DNA of 64,000 nucleotides from Pseudomonas sp. ADAK18 (GTDB taxonomy: Bacteria; Pseudomonadota; Gammaproteobacteria; Pseudomonadales; Pseudomonadaceae), in the NCBI RefSeq assembly GCF_012935695.1, contig NZ_CP052859.1, forward strand, positions 1,591,001-1,655,000, in the 5' to 3' direction. Of this stretch, positions 9,427 through 17,952 are shown piece after piece. Under the pieces are notes generated by a model. It was given only the letters and a program-made list of their open reading frames with translations. It did not search any database and was not told the origin of the DNA. The translations under genes were made by a program, and so were the position numbers. Position 1 is the first letter of the stretch. The number at the start of each line of letters is the position of its first letter.

Positions 9427-11958
9427 ATGACTTCACAACGCAACTTGCCGCCAGACACTGCGTTATCCAAGCAGCGCACCGGCTTCGTCCGGGTACGGGG
9501 CGCCCGGGAACACAACCTGCGCAACGTCGACGTGGACATTCCCCGGGATGCCCTGGTGGTGTTTACCGGGGTGTCGGGATCCGGCAAGTCGTCCCTGGCC
9601 TTTTCCACTGTGTACGCCGAGGCCCAGCGCCGCTATTTCGAATCGGTGGCACCCTATGCCCGGCGCCTGATCGATCAAGTAGGCGTGCCGGATGTGGACT
9701 CCATCGAAGGCCTGCCACCGGCCGTGGCCCTGCAACAGCAGCGGGGCACGCCGAGCACGCGGTCGTCGGTGGGCAGCGTGACCACCTTGTCGAGCCTGAT
9801 CCGCATGCTGTATTCCCGCGCCGGCAGCTACCCGCCGGGGCAGCCGATGCTGTATGCCGAGGACTTTTCCCCCAATTTACCCCAGGGTGCCTGCCCGCAA
9901 TGCCATGGCTTGGGTCGAGTGTATGAAGTCACCGAGGCGCTGATGGTGCCCGATCCGTCCCTGACCATTCGCCAGCGGGCGGTGGCTTCCTGGCCGCTGG
10001 CGTGGCAGGGGCAGAACCTGCGGGACATCCTGGTGACGATGGGTTATGACGTCGATATCCCTTGGCGCGACTTGCCGAAAAAACAGCGGGACTGGATTCT
10101 CTTCACCGAAGAAACCCCGACCGTGCCGGTGTATGCCGGCTTGACCCCGGCGCAAACCCGCGACGCCCTCAAGCGTAAGCTGGAGCCTAGTTACCAAGGG
10201 ACGTTCAGCGGCGCCCGGCGCTATATCCTGCACACGTTCACTCACTCCCAAAGCGCACTGATGAAAAAGCGCGTCTCGCAATTCATGCAGGGCAGTCCGT
10301 GCCCGTTGTGCGAGGGCAAGCGCCTGACGCGGGCGGCGTTGTCGGTGAAGTTCGCCGGTTATGACATTGGTGAGCTGTCGCAGATGTCATTGCTGCAACT
10401 GGCCGAGATGCTGCGCCCGGTGGCAGAGGGGCAGGACAAAGGCACGCTGTCGGTGGAAAAACGCCTGGCGGCCCAGCGGATTGCCCAGGATTTGCTCGAG
10501 CGGGTCAGCACCCTGACCGACCTGGGTTTGGGTTATCTGGCCCTTGAGCGCAGCACACCGACGCTTTCCTCCGGCGAGTTGCAACGCTTGCGGCTGGCCA
10601 CACAATTGGGTTCGCAGTTGTTCGGTGTGATCTACGTGTTGGACGAGCCCTCGGCAGGTTTGCATCCTGCGGACGGTGAGGCACTGTTCGCGGCGCTGGA
10701 ACGTTTGAAGGCCGCGGGCAATTCGTTGTTTGTGGTGGAACACGACCTGGAAACCATGCGCCGCGCCGATTGGTTGATCGACGTTGGCCCGGCAGCCGGC
10801 GAGCATGGCGGCCAAGTACTCTACAGCGGCCCGCCAGCGGGCTTGGCTCAGGTCGAGGCTTCGCAAACCCGCGAGTACCTGTTCGCCGAGCAGCGTCCGG
10901 CCAGCCGTTCGCCCCGTCAACCGACAGGCTGGTTGAGCCTGGAAGGGGTGAGGCGCAATAACCTGGAGGGCGTGAGTGTGGACTTCCCGCTGGGTTGCTT
11001 TACCGCGGTCACCGGAATCTCCGGTTCGGGCAAGTCCAGCCTGGTCAGTCAGGCGCTGTTGGAATTGGTGAGCGCCGGGCTGGGCCGTGTGGTGCAAACC
11101 GAAGAGGACGAGCCAAGCCTTGAGGATGAGCCAGCGCAAACCAGCGGCGGCCGTATCAGCGCCGGGCTTGAACACATTCGACGCTTGGTGCAGGTGGACC
11201 AGAAACCCATCGGCCGCACGCCGCGCTCGAACCTGGCGACCTACACCGGCCTGTTCGACAACGTGCGCAAACTGTTCGCCGCCACGCCAGCGGCGAAAAA
11301 GCACGGTTACGACGCGGGGCAGTTCTCCTTCAACGTCGCCAAGGGCCGTTGCCCGAACTGTGAAGGCGAAGGTTTCGTCAGCGTCGAATTGCTGTTTATG
11401 CCCAGCGTGTATGCGCCGTGCCCGACCTGTCACGGGGCGCGCTATAACCCTGAGACCTTGGCGATCACCTGGGAAGGTTTGAACATCGCCCAGGTGCTGG
11501 GACTGACCGTCGAGCAGGCCGTGGAGGTATTTGCCGAACAATCCGGCGTCCTGCGCTCGCTGCAGGTGCTGAGGGATATCGGCCTGGGCTACCTGCGATT
11601 GGGGCAGCCGGCGACTGAGTTGTCCGGCGGTGAAGCCCAGCGGATCAAACTGGCCACTGAGCTACAGCGCAACGCCCGGGGTGCGACCTTGTATGTGCTG
11701 GATGAACCGACCACCGGGTTGCATCCGCGAGATGTCGACCGCTTGCTCAGCCAGCTCAATCATCTGGTGGAGGCGGGGCATACGGTAATTGTGGTGGAGC
11801 ATGAAATGCGCGTGGTGGCCCAGAGTGACTGGGTGATTGATATTGGACCGGGGGCAGGGGACCGAGGCGGGAAGGTTGTGGTGAGTGGGACGCCGCAAAA
11901 AGTCGCCCGGAGTAAGAGCAGTCGTACCGCGCCGTTCCTGGCGCGGGAACTGCCCTGA
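9427..11958 (+). CDS. Class II UvrA-like ABC ATPase lacking the UvrB-binding domain
   Basis: Predicted 843-residue protein with two ABC modules. Walker A motifs lie around Lys54 (GVSGSGKSS) and Lys536 (GISGSGKSS). Signatures are LSSGELQRLRLA and LSGGEAQRIKLA. Cysteine pairs CPQC, CPLC, CPNC and CPTC mark the zinc modules. Standard UvrA is about 940 residues and carries a UvrB-binding insert after the RSTVGT-type segment; here that segment (RSSVGSVTTLSSLIRMLYSR) passes almost directly to the first zinc module, so the insert is missing. Such UvrA2 proteins are implicated in resistance to DNA-binding or damaging compounds, often with the ligand pumped or displaced rather than excised. The ATG at 9427 follows AAGG. 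It lies 133 bases after dnaE2 on the same strand and may share damage regulation, though no second LexA2-type box was seen. Confidence 0.85.
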   Translation: MTSQRNLPPDTALSKQRTGFVRVRGAREHNLRNVDVDIPRDALVVFTGVSGSGKSSLAFSTVYAEAQRRYFESVAPYARRLIDQVGVPDVDSIEGLPPAVALQQQRGTPSTRSSVGSVTTLSSLIRMLYSRAGSYPPGQPMLYAEDFSPNLPQGACPQCHGLGRVYEVTEALMVPDPSLTIRQRAVASWPLAWQGQNLRDILVTMGYDVDIPWRDLPKKQRDWILFTEETPTVPVYAGLTPAQTRDALKRKLEPSYQGTFSGARRYILHTFTHSQSALMKKRVSQFMQGSPCPLCEGKRLTRAALSVKFAGYDIGELSQMSLLQLAEMLRPVAEGQDKGTLSVEKRLAAQRIAQDLLERVSTLTDLGLGYLALERSTPTLSSGELQRLRLATQLGSQLFGVIYVLDEPSAGLHPADGEALFAALERLKAAGNSLFVVEHDLETMRRADWLIDVGPAAGEHGGQVLYSGPPAGLAQVEASQTREYLFAEQRPASRSPRQPTGWLSLEGVRRNNLEGVSVDFPLGCFTAVTGISGSGKSSLVSQALLELVSAGLGRVVQTEEDEPSLEDEPAQTSGGRISAGLEHIRRLVQVDQKPIGRTPRSNLATYTGLFDNVRKLFAATPAAKKHGYDAGQFSFNVAKGRCPNCEGEGFVSVELLFMPSVYAPCPTCHGARYNPETLAITWEGLNIAQVLGLTVEQAVEVFAEQSGVLRSLQVLRDIGLGYLRLGQPATELSGGEAQRIKLATELQRNARGATLYVLDEPTTGLHPRDVDRLLSQLNHLVEAGHTVIVVEHEMRVVAQSDWVIDIGPGAGDRGGKVVVSGTPQKVARSKSSRTAPFLARELP

Positions 11959-12013
11959 CTCCTGCGTCGGAATGCCGCACCAAACCCATTGCAACCTCGT
12001 ACCTCGGCAGCGG

Positions 12014-13279
12014 CTACAGGGCGGGGACTTTTACCAACCCTGGCTTAAGCCCAAACACCTCCACCCCCTGCGCAGTCGACTGCCCTGTCGTCACACTCAC
12101 CCGCTCCACCGGCTTGTCCATCGCCGCCCGATACTCCACTGATAACCCACTGTCCCCACGAGTGATCGCCTGGGCCGGCACGATGATCGCCTGGTCATTG
12201 TTGTAGGTCACGATGGTCAGCCGAGCGCTCATGCCCAGGCGCACCCGTTGCAGTTGTTGCGGGGTCAGCTTGGGGATCGACAGGGTCACTGGGAATTGCG
12301 CACTGCCTTGACTATCACTGGCAATTGCCAGGCCGCTGACCACGCTGACGGAGCCAGTCAGCCGCTCACCATCAAAGCCATCACCCATGACTTCCACCGC
12401 TTGGCCCTGGTGCAATTGGTTGATATCCAGCTCCGAGACTTTGGCGACGATTTTCAAGCGTTCGATATTGGCCAGCCCGAACAGTACCTGGCCCTGGCTG
12501 ACCTTGCTGCCGGCCTGTACCGGTGTGTTGTTGGCGGCGCCCCCTTGGGGCGAGCTGCTGCCGGGTGCCGGCACCACGATGCCAGAGAACGGTGCCTTGA
12601 CTTCCTTACCGTCGAGCAGCGTGCGCAAGGCTTCATATTTCACCGTGGCGTTGGTCAGTTCCATATCGGCGATCTGTCGGTATTCACCTTTGCCCTGGTC
12701 CAGCGCCTGTTGCAACTCGCTGCGGGCGGCCGTCAGGTCCAGTTGTTGTTGCTGGGCCTGTTGCTTGAGGTCGTCCAGTTCGTTGCGGGGGATAATGCCG
12801 CGCTTGAACAGGTTTTCGCTTTCGGTCAATTTGCGCTGAGTGTTGCCGGCGGTCATTTGCGCCGTGCGCAGGCTGCGCCGGGCGCGGCCGACCAACTGGC
12901 CGCTGTCCCAGTCCTGCATTTCCTGCACCGTGCGCCGGGCCTTGAGCTGGGCGGAAAGGGCGTCGCGCAGTTGCACTTCGAGGGTGGCCGGGTCCATGCG
13001 CAGCAGCACCTGGCCGGCGTCTACCCGTTGGCCCTGTTCCACCAGATTGGCCTGCACGTTGCCGTCGAAGGGCGCGGTGAGGGTGATGGTGGTGTCGGGC
13101 TCGATCTTGCCCACCAGGCCAATCTGATGCACCAGCGGATCGGTCTTCACCGCCAGCCACTGCTCCGCTGTGGCGGGCTGGTCAGCGGCGGGGCTGCGAT
13201 AGCTGACAAGCGCGATCCCGGCGCCGGCCAACAGCACGATCAACACAGCGCCCAGCAGGCGTTTTCGATTAGTAGTCAT
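12014..13279 (-). CDS. Periplasmic adaptor (membrane fusion protein) of ABC exporter
   Basis: Predicted 421-residue HlyD/MacA-type adaptor. An N-terminal membrane anchor (about residues 8-26, LLGAVLIVLLAGAGIALVSY) is followed by a lipoyl/barrel half (LTAPFDGNVQANLVEQGQRV), an Ala/Gln/Leu-rich coiled-coil hairpin at about residues 95-205, the second lipoyl half (VKAPFSGIVVPAPG), and beta-barrel and membrane-proximal domains. It is the last gene of a four-gene minus-strand operon; its start overlaps the preceding outer-membrane channel gene by 11 bases. It should bridge the inner-membrane ABC pump and the channel across the periplasm. The layout resembles MacAB-TolC and PvdRT-OpmQ, but here ATPase and permease are separate genes. 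Confidence 0.88.
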   Translation of the reverse strand: MTTNRKRLLGAVLIVLLAGAGIALVSYRSPAADQPATAEQWLAVKTDPLVHQIGLVGKIEPDTTITLTAPFDGNVQANLVEQGQRVDAGQVLLRMDPATLEVQLRDALSAQLKARRTVQEMQDWDSGQLVGRARRSLRTAQMTAGNTQRKLTESENLFKRGIIPRNELDDLKQQAQQQQLDLTAARSELQQALDQGKGEYRQIADMELTNATVKYEALRTLLDGKEVKAPFSGIVVPAPGSSSPQGGAANNTPVQAGSKVSQGQVLFGLANIERLKIVAKVSELDINQLHQGQAVEVMGDGFDGERLTGSVSVVSGLAIASDSQGSAQFPVTLSIPKLTPQQLQRVRLGMSARLTIVTYNNDQAIIVPAQAITRGDSGLSVEYRAAMDKPVERVSVTTGQSTAQGVEVFGLKPGLVKVPAL

Positions 13280-14753
13280 TGAGGGCGATTTCCCAACTTT
13301 CCAGAGTCATGCCCAGGGTCAGGTCGAGCTGGGTCTGGGCATTCAAATAGGCAATCAGCGCATTGAGCCGTGAGTTCTCGGCGTTGCGCAGGTCGGTCTC
13401 GAAACTCAACACCTGGAAGTTGGTGGAGCGCCCGGCGCTGAGTTTTTCCCGTTCAATTTCGATCTTGCGCTTGGACAGCTCGACTGCCCGTTGCGAGATT
13501 TCATACTGGCGCCAGCGGGTACCCAGGTCGCGCACCACATCGTTGACGTTGCGCTCAAGCTCCTGCTTGGCGTCATCGATGGCGATCTGCTGGTTTTCCA
13601 CATCGACCCGGGCGTGCACCTCAGCCTGACGCGTACTGATGTCGCCGATGGGAATCTGCACCTGAATACCGGCGTAGCTGTCCCAGCGCCGAGTGTTGGT
13701 ATTGCCGTCGTCATTGTTATAGGCATCACGAAACTGATTACCCCCGGCGATCAGGTCCACCTGCCAACGACCTGAGTCCTTGGCGATGACCAGGTTGAGG
13801 TCAGCCTGCTGGCTCCCGAGCAGGGCGGCCAGGTATTCGGGTTGCTGGTTCTGGGCGAGGTTGAAGGCCTGGCGTTTGTCGATGTCCATGCGTGCGGCTT
13901 CCAGGGCTTCGGTGGCACGAATCGGCGTGGACAGGTCCAGGGCCAGTAAACGCAACAGGGCCAGGCGGCTGGTGTCCAGTTGGTTCTGTGCTTCTTCCAC
14001 GCCCAGTTGCTGGGTGGCGATGTCGGCTTCGGTCTGCACGATCTCGAATTCGGCCATGCGCCCGGCGGCGATCAGCGCCTTGTTGACCTCAAGCAAGGTA
14101 TTTGCGCGCTTGAGCGCGTCCTGGACGATACTCAGTTGTTCCTGGGCCCGCAGCAGTTCGCGGTAGGTGGCGATGATCTGGCTGATGGTTTGCGCCACGG
14201 TGGCCTTGAGGTTCAGCCGGTTGGCCTGCTCTGCCAGCCGCGACAGCCGCAGCGGCGCGGTGGTGGCGTCCCAGCCGGCACCGCGCATCAATGGCTGGAT
14301 GATTGCCAGGTCGAGGCCGTCGCTGCGAAAGCGTCCGGCACGGTTGGCGTTATTCATCTGTTGGGTCCAGGACATGCTCAGCCGGGTGCCGTATTCACCG
14401 AGCAAGGTGGCGGCAGGTGCCACGTTGCTATTGCGGGCGTTGTCTGCCGAACCCCGGTTAGCGCGGTAGTAGCTGTTAAGCACGAGTTTGGGGTTGAAGG
14501 TGTCTTCGGCCACCCGCAGGTCGAACTTCTGCGCGACCCGTTGCAGGTAACTGCTGCGAATCGCCGGGTTGTTGCGCAGGCCCAGGTAGACCGCGTCGCC
14601 CAGGGTCAAGGTGGTGGTCTGGTTGCTGAGGGACACACTGCGGTCATAGCCGCTGCGGGTGGTGCTCGGCGCCGAGGGATTGATCACCACCTCGGCGGCC
14701 AGGCTGGGCAAGCTGATAACGCCGATCAACAGCAGAACGTGGCGCTTATTCAT
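13269..14753 (-). CDS. TolC-family outer membrane channel protein
   Basis: Predicted 494-residue outer-membrane efflux protein. A signal peptide (about 19 residues, ending SLPSLAA) precedes two repeated halves typical of TolC, each with long amphipathic helices (for example residues about 170-270 and 380-480) and a segment beginning LTLGDAVYLGLRNNPAIRSSY. The ATG at 14753 was chosen because the signal peptide begins there; it overlaps the permease stop by eight bases. Together with the adaptor and ABC genes it completes a trans-envelope conduit. The substrate is unknown. Confidence 0.88.
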   Translation of the reverse strand: MNKRHVLLLIGVISLPSLAAEVVINPSAPSTTRSGYDRSVSLSNQTTTLTLGDAVYLGLRNNPAIRSSYLQRVAQKFDLRVAEDTFNPKLVLNSYYRANRGSADNARNSNVAPAATLLGEYGTRLSMSWTQQMNNANRAGRFRSDGLDLAIIQPLMRGAGWDATTAPLRLSRLAEQANRLNLKATVAQTISQIIATYRELLRAQEQLSIVQDALKRANTLLEVNKALIAAGRMAEFEIVQTEADIATQQLGVEEAQNQLDTSRLALLRLLALDLSTPIRATEALEAARMDIDKRQAFNLAQNQQPEYLAALLGSQQADLNLVIAKDSGRWQVDLIAGGNQFRDAYNNDDGNTNTRRWDSYAGIQVQIPIGDISTRQAEVHARVDVENQQIAIDDAKQELERNVNDVVRDLGTRWRQYEISQRAVELSKRKIEIEREKLSAGRSTNFQVLSFETDLRNAENSRLNALIAYLNAQTQLDLTLGMTLESWEIALNDY

Positions 14754-15945
14754 CACGCAACGCCTCCACCGGCTGTAACCGCGACGCCGACACCGCCGGG
14801 TAGATGCCAAAAAACAGCCCCACCAGCAACGTACTGCCCACACCCAGGGGCAAGGCGGCTATCGCCAGGGAAAACTGCCAGCCGGATAGCCACGCGTATA
14901 GATAAGCAGCGGTCATTCCCAGCACGGCGCCACACAAGGCTCCGACGGCGGTGAGGGTGACCGCTTCCAGCAGAAACAGGTTGCGAATATCTCGCTGGCG
15001 GGCGCCCAGGGCCATGCGAATGCCAATTTCACGACGCCGCTCCGAGACGTTCATCAGCATTACATTCATCACCCCGACGCCGCCGCCCACCAGGGAAATC
15101 GCCCCCAGGGCCAGCAACAGATAGGCGAAAGTGCGGCTTTGTCGGGTCATGCCGTCGATCATTTGCTGGGGCACCTGGATGTCGACATCGTGGTCGGCGA
15201 GCTGGGTTTTCAGCGCGGTGGCGGCGTCGCGCGCGATGCGTTCCATGTCCTGGCCCGGTATGGCGCGGATGACCACATTGCTGATTTGGGGCGTGGGGTA
15301 GATGCGGCGCATGCCCTCGGCGGGGATGAACATCGCTTCGTTGGCTTGCACCGGAATCAACATGGATCGAGGTTGGCTCTGCAGGATGCCAACGATCAGG
15401 AACAGGTAATCGCTGATCCGCACCCGGTCACCCAGTTGCAGCGGGTCGCCTGGGGTGCTGAGGGCCTGAGCGACCTGATCGCCAATCACCGCATAGATTT
15501 CGCCACCGTCAAATGGCGACAGGAAGCGCCCTTCGCGCAGGGACAGGCGCATGGCGTCCTTCAGGCCCGGCGTGCTGCCGATGATCCCCGTATTGAACGT
15601 GCGGCCATGGAACACCACCGGCCCGCTGAACTGCGAAATCGCGCCAATATGTGCAATGCCCGGTACGGTCTTGCGTATGGCGTCCAGGTCCAGGCTGGCG
15701 CGCATGGGCGCGGTGCTGCTGCCGCGCGGCGGGAATTGCGCCACCAGGGTGTCGGTGCCCATGTCTTTGAAAATGGCCGCCGCGTCTTCGGCCGCGTTGT
15801 GGCCGATATTGATCAGCGCCACCACCGAAGAGCTACCGATGACGATCCCCAGCAAGGCCAGGATCGAACGCTTGCCCAAGGTCCGCAGGCTGACAAACGC
15901 CTCGTGCAGCAGTTGGCTCAGGCTCTGTTCGACCCGCAGGCTCAT
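14746..15945 (-). CDS. MacB-like ABC transporter permease (FtsX/MacB_PCD)
   Basis: Predicted 399-residue inner-membrane protein with the MacB topology. There is one N-terminal membrane segment (about residues 25-48, SILALLGIVIGSSSVVALI), a large periplasmic domain (residues about 50-265), and three C-terminal membrane segments of the FtsX family, including the conserved SERRREIGIRMALGARQRDI before the third segment. It lacks an ATPase domain, which is supplied by the preceding gene with a four-base overlap. It should act by mechanotransmission, driving substrates from the periplasm through the adaptor and channel. Confidence 0.9.
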   Translation of the reverse strand: MSLRVEQSLSQLLHEAFVSLRTLGKRSILALLGIVIGSSSVVALINIGHNAAEDAAAIFKDMGTDTLVAQFPPRGSSTAPMRASLDLDAIRKTVPGIAHIGAISQFSGPVVFHGRTFNTGIIGSTPGLKDAMRLSLREGRFLSPFDGGEIYAVIGDQVAQALSTPGDPLQLGDRVRISDYLFLIVGILQSQPRSMLIPVQANEAMFIPAEGMRRIYPTPQISNVVIRAIPGQDMERIARDAATALKTQLADHDVDIQVPQQMIDGMTRQSRTFAYLLLALGAISLVGGGVGVMNVMLMNVSERRREIGIRMALGARQRDIRNLFLLEAVTLTAVGALCGAVLGMTAAYLYAWLSGWQFSLAIAALPLGVGSTLLVGLFFGIYPAVSASRLQPVEALRDE

Positions 15946-16646
15946 AGGCGCCCAGCCTCTTGCACCACGCCATTGCGCACCAGGATCTTGCGATTCAGGC
16001 GTTCGGCAATGTGTGGGTCGTGTGTGACGATAATCAGCGTGACCTGTTGCTCGCGGTTGAGGGCCAGCAGCAGGTCCATGATTTCCTGGGCGGTGTGGCT
16101 GTCGAGGTTGCCGGTGGGTTCGTCGGCGAGGATCACCGAGGGTTTGCCCACCAGCGCCCGGGCAATCGCCACCCGTTGGCGTTGGCCGCCGGACAGATCA
16201 GCCGGGCGGTGGTGGGCGCGTTCGGCCAGGCCCACCTGATCGAGCATGCGCAGTGCCTGCTCGACTGATTCGTGACGGGATATACCGCGATAACTCAGGG
16301 GCAGGGCGACATTGTCCAGGGCACTCAGGCGCGGCAGCAGGTTGAAGCTCTGGAATACAAAACCGATCTGTTGATTGCGGATGGCCGCCAGTTGATCGGG
16401 GCTGGAACTGAAAATGTCATGGCCGGCAAAGTGGTATTGGCCGCAGTCGGGCAGGTCCAGCAGGCCGAGGATATTGAGCAGGGTGCTCTTGCCGGAGCCG
16501 GAAGCGCCGAGGATGCCGCAACTGTCGCCGTTGGTAATGGTCAGGCACACATCATTGAGAATGGACAGGTGCTGCCCGGCCAGCTGATAGCTTTTGCCGA
16601 TGCCTTGCAGGGAAATGAAGCCTGGGAGCGTGGGGGTATCTGTCAT
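15942..16646 (-). CDS. ABC transporter ATP-binding protein (LolD/MacB type)
   Basis: Predicted 234-residue nucleotide-binding subunit. Walker A is GILGASGSGKSTLLN, the Q-loop segment is QIGFVFQSFNLLPRL, the signature is LSGGQRQRVAIARAL, Walker B is SVILADEPTGNLDS, and the switch His is in LIIVTHDP. These are standard for the LolD/MacB ATPase group. It is the first gene of the minus-strand operon and faces a TetR-family gene across a 355-base intergenic region. The start codon has only a weak upstream ribosome site. It energises the coupled permease. Confidence 0.92.
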   Translation of the reverse strand: MTDTPTLPGFISLQGIGKSYQLAGQHLSILNDVCLTITNGDSCGILGASGSGKSTLLNILGLLDLPDCGQYHFAGHDIFSSSPDQLAAIRNQQIGFVFQSFNLLPRLSALDNVALPLSYRGISRHESVEQALRMLDQVGLAERAHHRPADLSGGQRQRVAIARALVGKPSVILADEPTGNLDSHTAQEIMDLLLALNREQQVTLIIVTHDPHIAERLNRKILVRNGVVQEAGRL

Positions 16647-17001
16647 CGTGACTACGCCTGCAGCCTCGACGCTCCTGCCATACTCCTGAAAATTCTTGTA
16701 ACAAGTTCAGGGGCTGCCTGGTACACGTCACGGACTGGTTTTATTTCTTGTTTTTAAAATATTGTTTGAATAGTAACCTCGATCATCCCACTCCGCCAGC
16801 CACAGAGATAGAGCGGTTTTACCCCTCCGAGTAGCCGTGCAATCTCACTGTGCAAGGTGCTGTAGTCAACACCCGCGCGGCGGCCAGCGGTGTCCTCGTA
16901 GAGGGATGGCGCAGTGTCACTACTTGCTTTCGATCCGCGCCCCCGGTATAAAAAATCAAATTTATTTTTAAAACATAATATTTCCTACCCGTGGAACCCC
17001 T
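16647..17001. promoter_or_regulatory. Divergent intergenic region with two related AT-rich sites
   Basis: This 355-base gap separates the exporter operon (minus) from tetR (plus). It contains two matching 12-base sites, TTTTTAAAATAT at 16751-16762 and TTTTTAAAACAT at 16965-16976, each in an AT-rich patch unlike the surrounding GC-rich DNA. One lies about 105 bases before the ATPase start, the other about 26 bases before the tetR start. They are candidate promoter or TetR operator sites. No RNA gene or small reading frame is evident. Confidence 0.35.
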
Positions 17002-17757
17002 ATGGTCGCGAAGAAACTCAGCGCTCCAAACGTTACCAAGACTCGATTGCTGGATGCGACAGAGGCTCTTTTCATCAAATACGGCTATGACGCTGTTTTG
17101 TTGCGGCAGATTACCGAGAGGGCCCAGGTCAATCTCGCTGCGGTGAATTACCACTTCGGGGACAAAGATTCCCTGATGAAGACCTTGCTGATGCAGCGCC
17201 TGGAGCCGCTCAACGAGCAGCGCCTGGAACTGTTGGCGCGGTGCGAGGCCGAGTCCGACGGCCCGCTGGATTGCGACACCTTGCTGGGCGTGCTGTTTGC
17301 GCCGGCCATGGGCATGGAACGCGCCGACCCGGCCAGTGGCGAAGGGCGGTCCTTCATCCGTTTCCTGGGGCGGGTGTACAGCGACACCTCACCGTTTATC
17401 CAGGAATACCTCAAGGTGCATTACCAGCCGGTATTCCAGCGCTTCTTCGAAGCGTTCGCCCTGGCGCTGCCGGACTTGCCGCGCAACGAGCTGGGGGTGC
17501 GCCTGCAATTTGCCCTCAAGGCGATTTCCGGGGTGATGGCGGGAACGGAATTGCGCTTGCTGATGAACTCCATGAGCCTGGGACGGCCGGCCACGGACGC
17601 CGAAGTCATGGCCAAGCTGATCACCCTGGTGTCGGCGGCCATTCGCGTGCCCCAGCAAAGTCCCGAGGCGGAAACGGCTTTGGCGCGGGTATTGGATACC
17701 CAGCGGGCGATTCGCGAGCAAGCACCCGTAGCCTTACCGAGCAAGGCTGCACGCTAA
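17002..17757 (+). CDS. TetR/AcrR-family regulator (PsrA-like)
   Basis: Predicted 251-residue regulator. The N-terminal helix-turn-helix (residues about 12-60) has the sequence LRQITERAQVNLAAVNYHFG, close to the PsrA/CerR subgroup, which shares the VNLAAVNYHFG recognition helix. The C-terminal ligand domain (about 75-225) fits the same subgroup. It is divergent from the ABC exporter operon, which it probably represses until an exported ligand, perhaps acyl or aromatic, binds. That control is inferred from position only. A GC-rich hairpin follows the stop. Confidence 0.87.
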   Translation: MVAKKLSAPNVTKTRLLDATEALFIKYGYDAVLLRQITERAQVNLAAVNYHFGDKDSLMKTLLMQRLEPLNEQRLELLARCEAESDGPLDCDTLLGVLFAPAMGMERADPASGEGRSFIRFLGRVYSDTSPFIQEYLKVHYQPVFQRFFEAFALALPDLPRNELGVRLQFALKAISGVMAGTELRLLMNSMSLGRPATDAEVMAKLITLVSAAIRVPQQSPEAETALARVLDTQRAIREQAPVALPSKAAR

Positions 17758-17763
17758 CGTAAA

Positions 17764-17784
17764 GCCGGCTCGCAATGAGCCGGC
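17764..17784 (+). terminator. Hairpin after tetR
   Basis: GCCGGCTC and GAGCCGGC pair around a five-base loop seven bases after the tetR stop. There is no T-run, so it may be a weak or Rho-aided terminator, or simply an RNA 3' stabiliser. Confidence 0.4.
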
Positions 17785-17836
17785 GCAGCATTCCTCTACA
17801 CACCTTCCTTGATTCGTACCCACCTAAAACGCAGGC

Positions 17837-17861
17837 AAAAAAAACCCGCTGGGGCGGCGGG
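17837..17861 (-). terminator. Rho-independent terminator of the minus-strand hydrolase gene
   Basis: Read on the minus strand, GCGGG and CCCGC pair (17857-17861 with 17845-17849) and are followed by a run of eight T (17844-17837). It lies about 90 bases beyond the stop of the alpha/beta hydrolase gene. Confidence 0.7.
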
Positions 17862-17952
17862 CTTTAGATGAAACGTTTGTAACGGATGAGGCTTCACCCT
17901 ACGGTGGCGGATGTGAATAATTCGTGAAAAAATTGTAAGTGAAAGTGTGAAT

